Part shown: piece after piece, positions 1 through 12,430 of the stretch
How the letters are laid out: every line of letters starts with the position of its first letter
Numbering within the stretch: position 1 is the stretch's first letter
Origin: Botryllus schlosseri
Lineage: Eukaryota > Chordata > Ascidiacea > Stolidobranchia > Styelidae
Reading direction: 5' to 3'
DNA: 27,172 nt
Assembly: GCA_000444245.1 (NCBI GenBank)
Contig: ATSW01008009.1
Coordinates: 1 to 27,172, forward strand
Notes under the pieces: model-generated
Told to the model about the DNA's origin: nothing
What the model saw: only the letters and a program-made list of their open reading frames with translations
Databases searched by the model: none
Translations under genes and position numbers: made by a program

Positions 1-1812
1 TTTTCGGTATTATGTCTCAGGATCCCTGCATTGGTCTTCCCGCATAATCCCAAAGTTTTGGAATGCTAGTTTCTAAACGGAATTCGACCAGTAGCTCAGT
101 TTTGACTTAGGATTTGTCATCCTATGTGTAGGCTTCGGACAATCATATTTCTTTCAATTGTTCGGACCTCGAATATCAAACCTAGCCCTTCGATATTTAT
201 CCGTATTTTAATCCCTGGTTCAACTCCTCTGATTCGATGATTTACGATCGTGGTTGCACCGGTGCCGCTAGCCATTTGAGCGGGGTGACATGTTGAGCAT
301 TTCAGGAAAGTGTTTTGATCGATACGACACGTTATCCTTATGGTATCACAGATACAGTGACGATACGATACGTTGAAACCAAACTTTTACGATGTAATCC
401 TTTAGGTGACAGGGCGTATCAAAACTGAAATGATAGTGACATTCGAATTATGGGGAAGGCCAATGCAGGGATCCTGAGACATAATACCGAAAAATTTGTC
501 AGTATGCATATTCATTGCATTGCTTATGCTACCAGGACAACAAACATGTTGTTACCGGGCATAACGACAATACATATTTACGGACGGAACATCATATTTG
601 AATTATATTTTTCTGCTGATTTACAATTTATGCGTCTAGCTGCTTGTAACAAGCCCATGTGATTAGCTAATTTATTCCTGTACTACCGGCATAAGCAGAT
701 AATTTACCCGATCAAATGGAATATATGGTGATTTGTAGCCTGTACGTGTACAATATAGTAAATGTTCGCTACGGGTATACAGTAAACTTCCACGCTAAAG
801 ATTTCGAGGCGAAAGGAGATGAATCACAGTTTTCTCGATAACGTGCCAAGTGACCGATTGAGGTCTTTCACTGCAGACAATCGATTACGCCGTCTCGGTG
901 GTGGTATCTTTAATTAGAATAATTGATGCTTACAGAGAACCAGATGCAGTAACTCTGGCTGATCTTTCTTCAGTCGCGATGTAGAATCACAAGCTTTGAA
1001 CATTTGCGGAGTAGCGGATAATGTTTATAGTTGGTTTTTCTCTCCGGAATTTGATTATACTGGATACATTACTATTATGCATTTGAATAATATAAAAATG
1101 TCTCAAGGACAGATAAGATTGCTTCCATTTTTTTCTTGATACATAAAGATAGGCACTGTATCAAACTATAGCCTTTGTTCCTCCTATCTTTTTGTATACA
1201 ACATATTCAAATCGTAACTGATTTAAGCCGTATTATTTTTGAAGACGCAGCCTAAACAAATAAAATAACTTGCAATCCAGATTGGTAATAGTCCCGGACC
1301 TTCGGCACACAATCGCGAGTCTTCACGGGGCAATACCGGGACAATAAGGACGAAAGTTGAATTATTCAACAAAATCTGCTATCTTGTTTCAATTCGATAT
1401 TCGATCTGTGTCGGTTCGGGGTTTGCCACACATATTTTTTGAGTTCCCAGCCCTATCAATGACAGAAACCACGCCCGTACGAGGGATATGACCAATAAAT
1501 GTGACGGAATACATTAGGTGTAATATTTCCGTAGTGTACATATGTTAAGCACACTGAGCTATAAAATTATACATACTCCTGCTAATAACGCGAGGTGGGA
1601 ATCTCAAAGAAGCATGTATATCACCTGGCTTTGATATTGATTTCGACAATAAATTATTCAGTTTCGCGTATAATTACTGACAGCGTCATAAGAATCAAAA
1701 GTTCCATCGATACGTTAATCTTCAATAACCCCGCGTCCAGAATTTAAGATAAGGGATTGCGTGTAATTTGCAGACGGCCTATAGCGGCGCGTTTCCGGGG
1801 CGCGAATCGGTA

Positions 1813-1827
1813 GCTCGCGAGGCGAGC
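1813..1827. repeat. GC-rich dyad inside a short CpG-rich patch
   Basis: GCTCGC-GAG-GCGAGC is a perfect 6-bp inverted repeat with a 3-nt spacer. It sits in a patch of about 50 bp (1777-1830) rich in CG dinucleotides within otherwise AT-rich sequence. It could be a protein-binding dyad; its function is unknown. Confidence 0.35.
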
Positions 1828-2964
1828 GTTAAAATCGATTCATTTAATCAAGTCAATTGTATTATGTGATATCAAATTAACTCACTATATCAAGTGATAT
1901 TGGTTTAACTTCCACAGAGAGGTTGCGCAGACGGGTGAGGCCACTCAGAGTATTACGTTGAGGTCATCCATTCCCCCACTAGATTAGGAGAGGTCCTCTG
2001 AGCTGTATCCTTTTTAAACAGGCCTATCGGCGTTCTAAGAGTATTGCATCATTTATTTCACAGCCTCCTTATGTTCGTTTCGTTGACAAGGAAATCATCA
2101 ACATTGGAGATTAACGACCATATTAACGATAAATATCATATCTGGCTATAAGCTTGCGGTTAAATACATATTGCTGATGGTTTTGCGTTAGGTGTCCACT
2201 TCAGTTGCTGTTATCAGGTGACAACCCATCTTTTCTAGAATTTCAGTATATAAATCGCGATCAACGGTGTCATCCCGGTATTGACGAGAAAAACGTCGAA
2301 CCTCGGATATGTCTAGAGCAGGGCCTGCAGTGGAATTTATCTCGATACACTTTATCGTGCTTGTTTTTTCGTTTGCTTTCGTGGAACAGTTGGAGCGAGG
2401 ATCTACAAGTGGATATACTCCAACTTTGAAACGATGCAACGTTACCTTTCAACGAATAAAAGTCATACTTGTTTATTTGAGCGGATTTTCCATCCTAAAT
2501 CCTAAATCATTATCAACTAGACCAATTCACACAAGGTATAGACCTTATGCGCTAGCTAAAAGATAGCAGTTGTAGGCTTTCTTAAAATCGCATGCACTCA
2601 GTTTGTAGACAATACTTCACTCTGCCATCGCTTACTTCAGTAAATATTCAGGTGCGCGTGTGTTGTACATCCGGGTCGAGCTTCGAACCGCTATAGATTA
2701 AGTTCGCACTGCGTTTGTTTTTCTGTTACTCGCCTTTGATTGGTAATGGTGTACACTACAGGCATTGATTAGAAAAGCAGTTTACCAAATTGTCAAACTC
2801 TTTGTGGAGGTTCCATACAACTATTGCCGTATATACATGTCTGTTTGTAGTTCGTTTTTGTTTTGTATGCACAAATAATGGTTTTATTCCGTGGGACTTC
2901 ATATATTGTCAAAATAAACCCGTAATAGGACATTATGAGCGAAAGTATAGACGGTTAGATGGCG

Positions 2965-2974
2965 TGACATGTCA
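2965..2974. promoter_or_regulatory. TGACATGTCA palindrome (TALE/Irx-type)
   Basis: Exact 10-bp palindrome identical to the centre of the intron 6 palindrome at 20405-20418. A candidate Irx or other TALE homeodomain site about 9.5 kb upstream of the start codon. Confidence 0.25.
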
Positions 2975-4600
2975 ACTTTGGGATCGATCCAAACGTAATA
3001 ACCAATCGCGGGAAGAATTTATTCCCCTTGGAAAATGTAAATATAAATTTTTCTTGATTAGATCAATTCGGAATATTAAGACAAGTTATTACTGGCAAAA
3101 CGATGGCCACATAAATATTTGCGTGCCTGCCTGCACTGAGACTGAACTCCGCTATTGGTGTTTTCTCTGGTAAAATTGACGCGATTTCCACGTCCCGTGG
3201 GCACATTTTTATTTATCATAACTTGTCGCCAATTGATGGTACCAACAGCCTAAAAGTAGCGTTAATTCTGTTTCTTTTCTTAACGATTTATTATCAATGT
3301 CATCTTGTATTACCGCAAGTGTGATGGGTTTAGTATAGTCGAATATCTCTTGCGAAAAAAAGATGACGTCACACACACGAGGAAATATCGGTCCTCTCCT
3401 GATCCGTCAGACGAAATTTGGCAACATGTTCCACATCCCGCCACAGTAACATTTCACACAAAATCTTTACGACATCACCGTGTTTTAGAATAGACACGCC
3501 TGCATGGGCTGCTTCATTGTAGGAACAGTTTACAAAAGAATAAATTAGTATACCTGAATATGCCAGGCTCATGGTGATCGGAGACGGCCATACAATATCC
3601 ATAAACAACTGCAACCGATTTCTACCGCGATTCAATTTTATTTTTGGACAAAACATGTATTTCATGTAGCAATTTAGGAAATGATCGTTTTTCTTGTCAC
3701 GATTGTCACAGGCAGTCTAGCAGAGTTGCCAAAGTCGTTTTAAAAATAGGCCTTTTTACGCAATTACAAAGTTTAAATAGATGGTAAATAGATGACATCG
3801 AAGTCGTAGAAGTTTTTTACAAATTACGCGAAGGAATTGTATATACGAAACGAAAAAGCTTCGATCTAGGTGCGGTGGATCTCCTGTCCCGTATCCGTCA
3901 CTGCACATTTAGTTATTATAAATATAAGCTTAATACCGGGATTGGGGATGAATATGTACTGTCGGTGATTACTACAGCCTTACACAAATCGTCTTTGTTT
4001 AACATTCAGGCTCGTATACTAAGCCAGTGGATATAATCCGAAAATAACGTTTCCATAACCAGTCAGAATAGTTCCAATAATAATAAAATAATTAGTAATT
4101 ACAGTATAACTGTAAAAGTTATGAGGCACTGGCTAAACCTAATAATATACTCTGACAGTCATATTCTTGTACCGATTTACTCATGAACATATTTTCAATT
4201 AAGTATCCCTAGCAACTACCTTCGGGGGAGCATTACAGCCGCGTGGTGCCATGCGTCACTCCGCTAAAGAAAGGGCGAAGAAGAGTGTCGCACGTCACCC
4301 ATATAGAACAGGCGCGTGCTCTTAATCGGATAAGCTTTTAGTCAAACGCAATCTATTCCGAGGATTGAAAGATATGCTTCTATGGTCAGTTTTAAAGGTG
4401 TTGTTTATTTCCTCGTTACCTTACCGCCGTAATTACGCGCGGTAATTATGCGATTTCTCAAGATGCGATATACTCGTTTTTGAGAAACTATTGTGACTCC
4501 ATTGCGACAAAACAAACACACATTCGGCGAAGGTCATTTTCAGTTTGGTTTCCAATTCGTTATTTGTCACCATACGTCAACAAACACAACTAAATTGGTT

Positions 4601-7600
4601 GTAATTAGTAGGCATTAAGCATTGAGCTCTGCTACCGGGGTGTAGCCNGGGGAATAAATGCGGTCGGCCAATTGGATATTGGNCATCATGTTTATGATGT
4701 TATCACTTCGGTGTAATCCAAAATATATGCAACAATGTTACAAAGGCGACTTCCGTAGGTATGATGGTGTGAAAGATTTTTCGACAGCGCTCTATATTCG
4801 CTAATGTCATTAGTGCGTTTTCAAACGAAGTGCATGCGCATTGCATTGTGAATTTAGAGTGGGTTGGGTTGGATCAGACATACCTGGCGTTTGGGCCGTT
4901 CATGAATACAGCCCTAGAATGAGGGTAGAATTCGTCATTATTGTACCAAATTCGTTGTGTTTCTGGGTAGCCTTGGCAACCTGTTACTCCCCCTCAATTC
5001 TTTTTGTCGATATGCCTATGACCGCCAATATTGTTATATGACGTTTGAGATGTCAAGAAGATGCACACTCGATGTAAGTGATGGAATAAAGTTTTTCCTT
5101 CGCTTCTGGGGAAGTATCAAAATAACCTATTATTGTAAAAAATGGTGCTGTATAAATTCCCCGTGGATCAGTTGGTCAAGTGTCTACGTACTTCCTCCCC
5201 GGATATGGGCCGATAATACCGGTATGCCATGCTCATCATTTTACGCATCGTNCGTGATATCTGGATAATTGATGCATGCTGTGTGTTTTAGTTCAGTATA
5301 TAGATTGTATAGGATCGTATATATACGCATATAAATATATATATTCCAAAAACGAAACTTTATATACACAATGTGCATACTTACGTTATAATATTTCGGC
5401 GAGACTATCCCTAAAGATCTGCGCGCCGACGTTTTTTGTGTAATTTTCAATCTTTCGGTAGCCGACCTAAACCGGATTATGTTGTGTTTCAGTATAGGCT
5501 GGCCTGTGGCTTAATTTTATGAGTAACTCGAGGCTAAAATTTTCTTTTTGAAGCTTAGATTGTATCATATACAGCTTAATCACGACCTAGCACTAAATAA
5601 CGTGTGTGTTCCAGTTGACGGGATCGATATAATCACGCCGCCATTTTGATTGCTACAAGTTCGACAAAGATTTTCGCTTTGTTTTTGCTTTCGCGCACGT
5701 GTTTTTCAAGCAATAGTAATTTGAGATTAACACTCTACCATAGTTAATCAGCCTTACAACATTACAAGGTGCCTATAGCTTATGAGCCACGGTGACTCGA
5801 ACGCTAAATCCTATATACAATTAAGGTTAAAATTTCCATTTCATTTCAACACTTGAAGGCTTTCAGAGTATTCAGGATATAGCAGGTGCAACAATGGTGT
5901 GAGTGGGTGCATAGTTATCAAGTTTCGAAATGATCGACTGTATAACGAGCAGTCACTCTGGCCAGTGGGCTTTAGAGTTGAGTTAAAGATGGGATACTAC
6001 TTCATTTCGTCTACGGAACAACTTCAATCGTAATTGGACTGCTATGATTATTTCACCCCAATCCACATATTCATTTGCCTTTGTACTTGTGCTTGAGCTG
6101 GTCGCTGAGCATCGGTTTNGGGCCCACTTGACGAAAGATGGAACCTAGAACTCCCGTTACCGAAGCATATGATTTAACCACCAGTTAGGCCACTATATAT
6201 ATGGAACCGGTGCGCATGGCTATATGTTGATGACATTACTTGGTATATTTGCTTATCATAACAATACATGTAAAAATATAAACGCCCTCAAGCTGATACC
6301 AAGGTTAGATATTATGGTACCTATACCATATACCACAGGTCACGAGGTAGTAGGCCAGGGTCGTCGTTTGGGTTACTATGANGTCACGCGACCAAAATCT
6401 GAGCAAGGCGTTACGAAGGTAAGGTTCCCCAGAGTGAGATTCTGGTAATGCGTTCACAATAATAGAAATATACAGCGATATACACACCGCGTTAGAACGG
6501 AATTTCCGTTACCTATTTTTAAAATGATGTACGACATTTCCGATGAGTGATGTATTATGCCTGCATGCATCGCGATTCTCTCACGACCCTTGGAAAATCG
6601 AATTTCATGGCTGCTTCGAGGTAAACCCAGCCAGGATTCCAGGATTTTCTTGAGAATCACTAAATCTTTCCTACTTACGGCATTCATCATTGAGAAAATC
6701 ACCACAAACTTAACCATAATATGGGCTTCATGGTTTCCTCGTGATTTTGATTTTGATAAGGGCGACTTCAACGACCTTATATACCTCATCGCTGAGATTT
6801 TGTTTAAGTGTGTGCGACACACAGCCACCGATTCGAATGCTACATAAATAAACTAGCCCGTAATCTACCAGTGGATTGCCACTTTTTATCTTCATATGCG
6901 GTGTCCGAAATGCTACCGTGTTTATAGGTACGTGAAACTATGAAGCATGCTGATGATCGGTGCTTGGTTTACGATTTACGGATATAAACTTCAAAGAAAC
7001 CACTATATATACGGACGCAGATGGATAAATATCCCTATCTNACACTCAATGCGAAAGGCCCGGATCGGACTTTGTTTAATNAATTACACCCATCACTGAA
7101 AAATATTCCGGGGGATTTTTTTGTTGTCGGTGAAACAAACTGTTATAGCTTGATGTCCAACATTGTATCGCCCTACTAATTGTTTCAGTCATCCATATTG
7201 ACGAAAAGACACATGGCGCGCACGTTTCGTCTTATCTGAGCGCCGCTTTCGATTTCTTTCAGCGCGGCTACCTCACACAGATACCCGCCGAGATTCTAAT
7301 CAGGAATTAATATCTCGTAACGCTAACATTTCAAGCTGTGGATATAGGCTTATGATTGAGATAAGAATTCATCGTGAGTCATTAAGGTAAAATCATAACA
7401 CCCGTAACCTATGAATATTCTTACGAATTCGACGATGATTGTCAGCGGGATACATGCAATACTTACTACTGACAAATCGCATGTTATCGCTGTCCCCATT
7501 ACGGAGTCAAATATGGCCGTAATTGAGGCTATCACGATTCCGTGTTTAATACAGTGGTGCCATGAACTTGTACGATATGCAAGACACGGGATGTCACATA

Positions 7601-10190
7601 ATATACTATAATCTCCGCCGAAATTACCACCGTTATAGTGGNCGAAGCGANTGGCGTATTAGACTGATTACTGATTAGGCTATCTTTAGCACTGCGTGTG
7701 TTCGGTGTATTCCGGGCGTACAGACGCATGCTCGTGACTTGCTTCCCAGAGCTCCGCCATCTTGTCTNGCATCGCATTCTCACGAGCCTTATCCACCGTA
7801 AACCCCAAGAGGAGTCGTTACATCAAAATGCACTCGTTAATTACGGTGATCCCTCGCGTAAAATAGGAATCGGGCATTTAGTTTTTCCGCTTGTGTATTT
7901 CGTTTTAATAAAGTATCCCACAACAAAGAAGTAGCTGTCAGATGCAAGAATGGTTAAAATAAAAGCCGGCATAAAAACAATTACCGTTAATACACCGTCA
8001 GCGCTCCAAGAACATGATTATCACATTTTCACCATCCCCAAAGACAGCGCGTATCTACGGCGTCGATTTCGCAGACAAGCTTTTTAATGCAACCGAATCC
8101 TAATGCTTCTCATGCCCTTATGTGATCGGACGCGTACCAGTATATAAATATCTGAAACATTGGTCGATATATCCACCTCGCAGTTACTAAGGGGGCGCAG
8201 CAAATTATTAATCNTATAAAAGGAATTGTTTTTACCAGAAAATGGTGACATTGTAGATGTTGTTGATGAGGAAATGCACGGGGATTCTGTGTACGTGAAA
8301 AACAGACTGTTGAGAGCATTTAAATTCACATTTTCTGAGTTGTATTATTCGATAACAGGAATTGACCATTTTAACGACCCATGATGATATTAATAGATGT
8401 AACTGGGATTTACCACGAATGATTATTATATATATGTTTACGATACCATGTTGTTCCAGAAATATCCAGAAACAGTGATGCATAACTGCCCCAACATTCG
8501 ATGTGAAAGTTTTAGTAGCAGGATTGGTCATGAGATATCGCAGGGGGTTGGGAAACTTTTATAACGACAAACGAGGTTACCAATCGCAAATTTACAAGGT
8601 AACCTATGTGTCTATTAATCATCACGTAATCGCAAGTGCATGTGCGCCGGATACATTTATAAATTTCGGATATAAGACATCATGCGTNTACCANACTGGA
8701 GATCCAAACCTTACATGCCCCTGCGAATGGTATTGTAAATACACTTTATAATTATTAAGCTGCGAGCTTTAATTCGAATATAGAATGTGTATAGTTCGAT
8801 GAAGTTCTGTGCTTCTGTCACGAAACACTCATACAAATTCAGAATCTGCCTACCAATTCAACAGCACCCTAATTCGACACTGTAAATTTATTTTATTTGC
8901 CCTCTCCGAAATCTGACAGCTAAATGGAGTAACATCACGATATTTTCGATCCAATTTATATCAGTAATTGGTAAAATCAATTAGCTAACGGAATACATCG
9001 ATTTTTTCTCGCGACGCTCAAGTAACACCGGTGACGGGGTAANATCCGCACGCCTTATGTGGATCTACCTTTTGATATTACCGATTTATATATTATACCT
9101 ATGTGCATATACGAAATCGATAATTCATGCTCGGACAGGCAACGGATACAGTTCAGAACTTTCAAAGTGTATGTTATAGCAATAATAGAAAATCCGACTT
9201 AATGATGAATTGTAGAACATCCAAGTATNCATATTTATATGAACAGACCAATTCCATGTATAGCATGAGGGCAATGGCTGATATATTATTTAGCTTATAA
9301 TTATGTTAAGTTTCATCCCTTCATTTTCAGGTAGCCTATAACATAGTTTCTGCAGGAGTAAATAAACCTATATATTGGAAGGATGCCCACCTCTTCGGTT
9401 TCNATAGATACTGTGAGAACGATAGTTTCAATACTATTAGTAGTTGTCGCAGAGATATTAAAGAATACTGTGCTGACAACTTCAACCCACCAAAGGTACA
9501 TAGTGCATGTGCTTGAGCATTGTGCAACCTTAGCATGAGAGTAATACANGACATTAACATAAAGCAATAAAAATCCAAGAATTAGGTCTCAGCTCTTCTG
9601 TGAAGTTACATCCTTCGTGACGTTGACTTTGCGTATGTGTATGTATATGTACAAATTGTACAATTTAAGATTTTGGGAGTTTTGTAGTTCTGCATTTCTA
9701 GCATCGCGTCACGATGAAAACTATATTATTGTTGAGCTTGTATTAGCTCNATCTTAAATGTTGTGCATAGCGTTTTCAGTGAGACACACGGAAGTCATTC
9801 AGNGGTAAAACCGCCACGTTGCACACTAAAAAGAAAAATTAATATTCACAACAATTGATTTCATAACTGGCAGATAATTAGTCTCAATGTGTGGTTCACT
9901 CACACCCCCACCTTCACAGAAGGAATTTGATAATACGAATGTAGTGTAGATTCTATATTAAACGCAACCTTCTATTCGTTCACGATTTTNTTCATATATT
10001 TGGCCGATGTCGCCGCATATACTGACAGTANATATGCAACATATGTGTATCATATACCATATTTCTAGCATAATAATGTCATACACCTCATGAACCAACA
10101 TTTCCATGCTATTATATGGATGGAGTGGACTTGTATTTCAAGATTAACAACATCCGTGAGTCTATTTCGTCCATGTCATCAAGCCGGTAA
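4601..10190. other. 5' flank without recognisable genes; many isolated ambiguous bases
   Basis: AT-rich, no recognisable exon. The open stretches on both strands around 6454-6847 overlap one another and match nothing I know. Single N characters recur here (for example 4648, 4683, 5252, 6119, 7642, 8214, 9043). A YY1-like motif is at 5637-5647 and a short AT microsatellite-like tract at about 5310-5345. A 14-bp palindrome (AAATTGTACAATTT) is at 9653-9666. Confidence 0.5.
5637..5647 (-). promoter_or_regulatory. YY1/Pho-like motif
   Basis: GCCGCCATTTT is a full match to the reverse complement of the YY1 consensus AANATGGCGGC. The match is exact, but occupancy and any role at this gene are unknown. 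A second, shorter match (CCGCCATCTTG) lies at 7754-7764. Confidence 0.3.
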
Positions 10191-10227
10191 AAGGCGGGAT
10201 AAATCATCCTAGTTGATTTCTTCACTA

Positions 10228-10432
10228 ATCAGCTGATGTTACCGCGCAAAGACATTTTGTTAGGCGACGACAAAGAATCCGCTTCTAGGTCTCCGTCTGA
10301 TCCAACCCATCCTAATTGCTTCACAGCACAAACGAGTAAATCCGGACCGCTAAGCGTTAAGGCGCCGCTACTGTTCATGTCAGCAGGGTCAAGCGATTTG
10401 CCAAGCGTCGCGCGCGAGCCTTTAAATTGACT
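10228..10432. promoter_or_regulatory. GC-rich block with E-box palindrome, candidate conserved element
   Basis: This segment of about 200 bp is GC-richer and more CpG-dense than its surroundings. It begins with the 10-bp palindrome ATCAGCTGAT (E-box CAGCTG, 10228-10237). Both strands stay open through it (10236-10430 on +, 10229-10477 on -), which fits high GC content rather than two genes. It lies about 2.0 kb upstream of the Irx start codon. Either a conserved noncoding element or an unrecognised exon would fit. Confidence 0.3.
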
Positions 10433-10440
10433 AGTTGCGC

Positions 10441-12000
10441 CGGTGATAAGGCAATAACTCCATAAATATTCTATCACGCCTGTGTGCGGGAGGTAGTTTG
10501 CTTTGAAAACGCCTGCCTACCAGATTACTAAACACGACGGGGATAAAATATGCGACTCCGCGCTACAATATAATCACGCTATATCGGTATCATCAGTAAT
10601 AGCTCATTATACAAGCGCCCGACTGTATACACANCATAACCCCTTAATTGATGTTTATAATTTCATAATATCAAAAGAAATGATCCTTTCGAGGTTAATA
10701 CTAGAAATCAGGCATGCCGGACNTTGGCAAACGCCCTGCCGAACAGTTCAAGGTAGCCGTGCCCGTTCTTCAAATAAATAAAAGATGCGATAAGCCGGTT
10801 CATCACAAATGAAACATAGATGAGCTTCCGATATCACGTAAGAGTATCGTGGAGATTACTGTTCAATGCATAACTGTGCAGTGAATTAATTATGGATCGA
10901 TTCGCCTTTAAATAGTAAAAGGGAGGATATTTCAGGTTTTGTAAAATTTTGGGAGATGTAGATCGCGAATTTCAACTATAAAGTTGAACTGCNAAGTGAT
11001 NTATGCACGGTTGGTGGTCGGTGGTGGGGGACGAAAATTTAGATCCAATGCTGGCCATAATGTGCATATTCAATGTTTACAAGGCGAGTAATGCTCAGAT
11101 CAGCTATCTTGATAAACAGCAGCAGGCACAAGCCNCTGTATATCTGCGAACTCCACTTTTATTTCATGAACCTATTACTGCGATACCGAACAAACAGTTT
11201 TGCGAGCAATTTTACGAGTGTATTTCATCAACCTGAATGATTGACAGAGATCTCGGTACGCACAAATATACCCGGGCTGATTGTAGTATATCTTCGGATA
11301 TATCTCCAGCTAAGGGCGCCAAAACCGTGAGGATGTTTGATACGTAATGATGTGAGTTACTTCGAATCACTTTAGTTTATTGAATGTTAGTGAACTGGTT
11401 CAACCGCAATCCACAATCCACTTGCAGTAGAGTTTCTTGTTAATCCCGAAGGCAAGCATTTTTATGCAAATGTTTAGCACGCGCACACAAGAAAGACATT
11501 TCTTAAAGTGTCGGTCACTTTCTAACAGGAAGTGCTGATTAACGATTAATCAGGTGACCAACTAATCAGAATTGTTTCTCCATTGTAACAGGGTAAGGCT
11601 CACTTTCGACCTAATCTTTCAGCCCGAATACGTCCGGGTTTAACGCTGGCGCCTCAATAGGAAGTAACTTCCCATATTCGGTGATTAGCAACAGTTTGCT
11701 GGTGTGCCGCGGTCGACTTTGAAAAAACAGGTTTCAGTTTCACGTCAAGAAACACTCGCCAGGAAATTATATGTCGTACCTGTCGTTGACATATATTGAA
11801 CGGCCTTTCCAAAACGCCATAACACGCCAGGCAGTGCCGCAAAATGGCGATGGAACGCGTTGTTGTTAACAAACTGCGAGTGATTAGTGTTCGCCGCATC
11901 TCACAAATTGTCAGGTGGATTATGACATTTTCAAAATTACTATTAAACGAATGTGCATCATTTAGTTTATATCTTCAAAGAAGACACGAAATAACTAGAT
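10441..12000. other. Proximal upstream region of Irx, no gene seen
   Basis: There is no recognisable coding sequence; short open stretches such as 11003-11236 (+) and 11654-11899 (-) have no family resemblance. Notable contents are the TAAT dyad with an adjacent E-box at 11535-11556 and an AAAATGGCGA YY1-like core at 11841-11850. Composition becomes GC-richer towards 11640-11900. Confidence 0.45.
11535..11556. promoter_or_regulatory. TAAT dyad overlapping an E-box
   Basis: CTGATTAA-CGA-TTAATCAG is a perfect 8-bp inverted repeat with a 3-nt spacer and two ATTA homeodomain cores, directly followed by E-box CAGGTG (11551-11556). Another TAATCAG lies just downstream, near 11563. Clustered homeodomain and E-box sites about 0.9 kb upstream of the start codon suggest a cis-regulatory element, by motif only. 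Confidence 0.35.
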
Positions 12001-12023
12001 ATTATTGCCGGAGTTGAGTACAT

Positions 12024-12031
12024 ACATGTGT
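12024..12031. promoter_or_regulatory. Candidate Iroquois binding site (ACAnnTGT)
   Basis: ACATGTGT fits the ACAnnTGT site described for Iroquois homeodomain dimers. Its place in the putative promoter or leader of an Irx gene raises the possibility of autoregulation. An 8-mer with two free positions is expected several times by chance in 27 kb. Confidence 0.25.
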
Positions 12032-12400
12032 GATTTTTTCCTTCCCAGTCGCGCACTTTTTTTACCGGCCGAGCGCCGAAGTCTCGCCCGGGCTCTCTCT
12101 CGCGCTAGCATTACTTTTATATCACGAGTGGCAGGACTACAAGTTAGCAAAATTTGTCGCGAGCTCTATAACGGGATCGGACGACATCCTTTTAACGAGA
12201 GTTAATAGCTTTCTCAGCGTTAGCAAATATACTTCTTGACAGTGTTAGTAGTGTAGGGAGAGCAAACGAAGTGTAGCAGATAAGCGGTCGGTGTTGGACT
12301 TGTCACGCTGGCGTTATCCTGTTAATTATTGTCCCGCCCGATAGCGTGGTGTAATTTATAATTTTTTTGGTGTTTGCAGCAAAGTTTTGCGTGATTTCTT

Positions 12401-12430
12401 ATGAGCAGATTCAGGACGGAGCAAGATTAA
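12401..12430 (+). CDS. Candidate upstream ORF (9 codons) in the Irx leader
   Basis: ATG at 12401 is followed by eight more codons (MSRFRTEQD) and TAA at 12428-12430. It ends 22 nt before the Irx start codon in a different frame. If the transcript starts upstream, this uORF could lower initiation at the main ATG. No transcript data are available, and short uORFs are common by chance. Confidence 0.3.
   Translation: MSRFRTEQD

Larger units (their letters stand above)
1..4600. other. 5' flank without recognisable genes (distal upstream)
   Basis: AT-rich DNA with stops in all frames. The longest open stretch is 2790-3173 (+, 127 codons), whose translation matches no family I recognise and has no exon-like base composition. 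A short GC-rich spot lies at about 1777-1830 and a TGACATGTCA palindrome at 2965-2974. I see no transposon protein, tRNA or tandem array. Best read as intergenic, possibly regulatory. Confidence 0.5.

Noticed and set aside
90-230. GTAGCTCAGTT near 90 and GGTTCAACTCC near 218, tRNA-box-like words
   Set aside because: They are about 130 nt apart and cannot form one tRNA.
286-293. TGACATGT near the window start as an independent Irx site
   Set aside because: An incomplete palindrome and a common 8-mer; mentioned only in support of the two full copies.
4425-4455. Pair of inverted TAATTAC words around GCGCG
   Set aside because: The stem is short and imperfect and TAATTA words are common in this AT-rich sequence.
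5164-5175. TGGATCAGTTGG resembles a tRNA/SINE A box
   Set aside because: No B box at the right distance and no cloverleaf can be drawn.
6454-6847. Overlapping open frames on both strands (124 and 96 codons)
   Set aside because: No family resemblance, no splice context, and both strands open at once, so chance is likelier than a gene.
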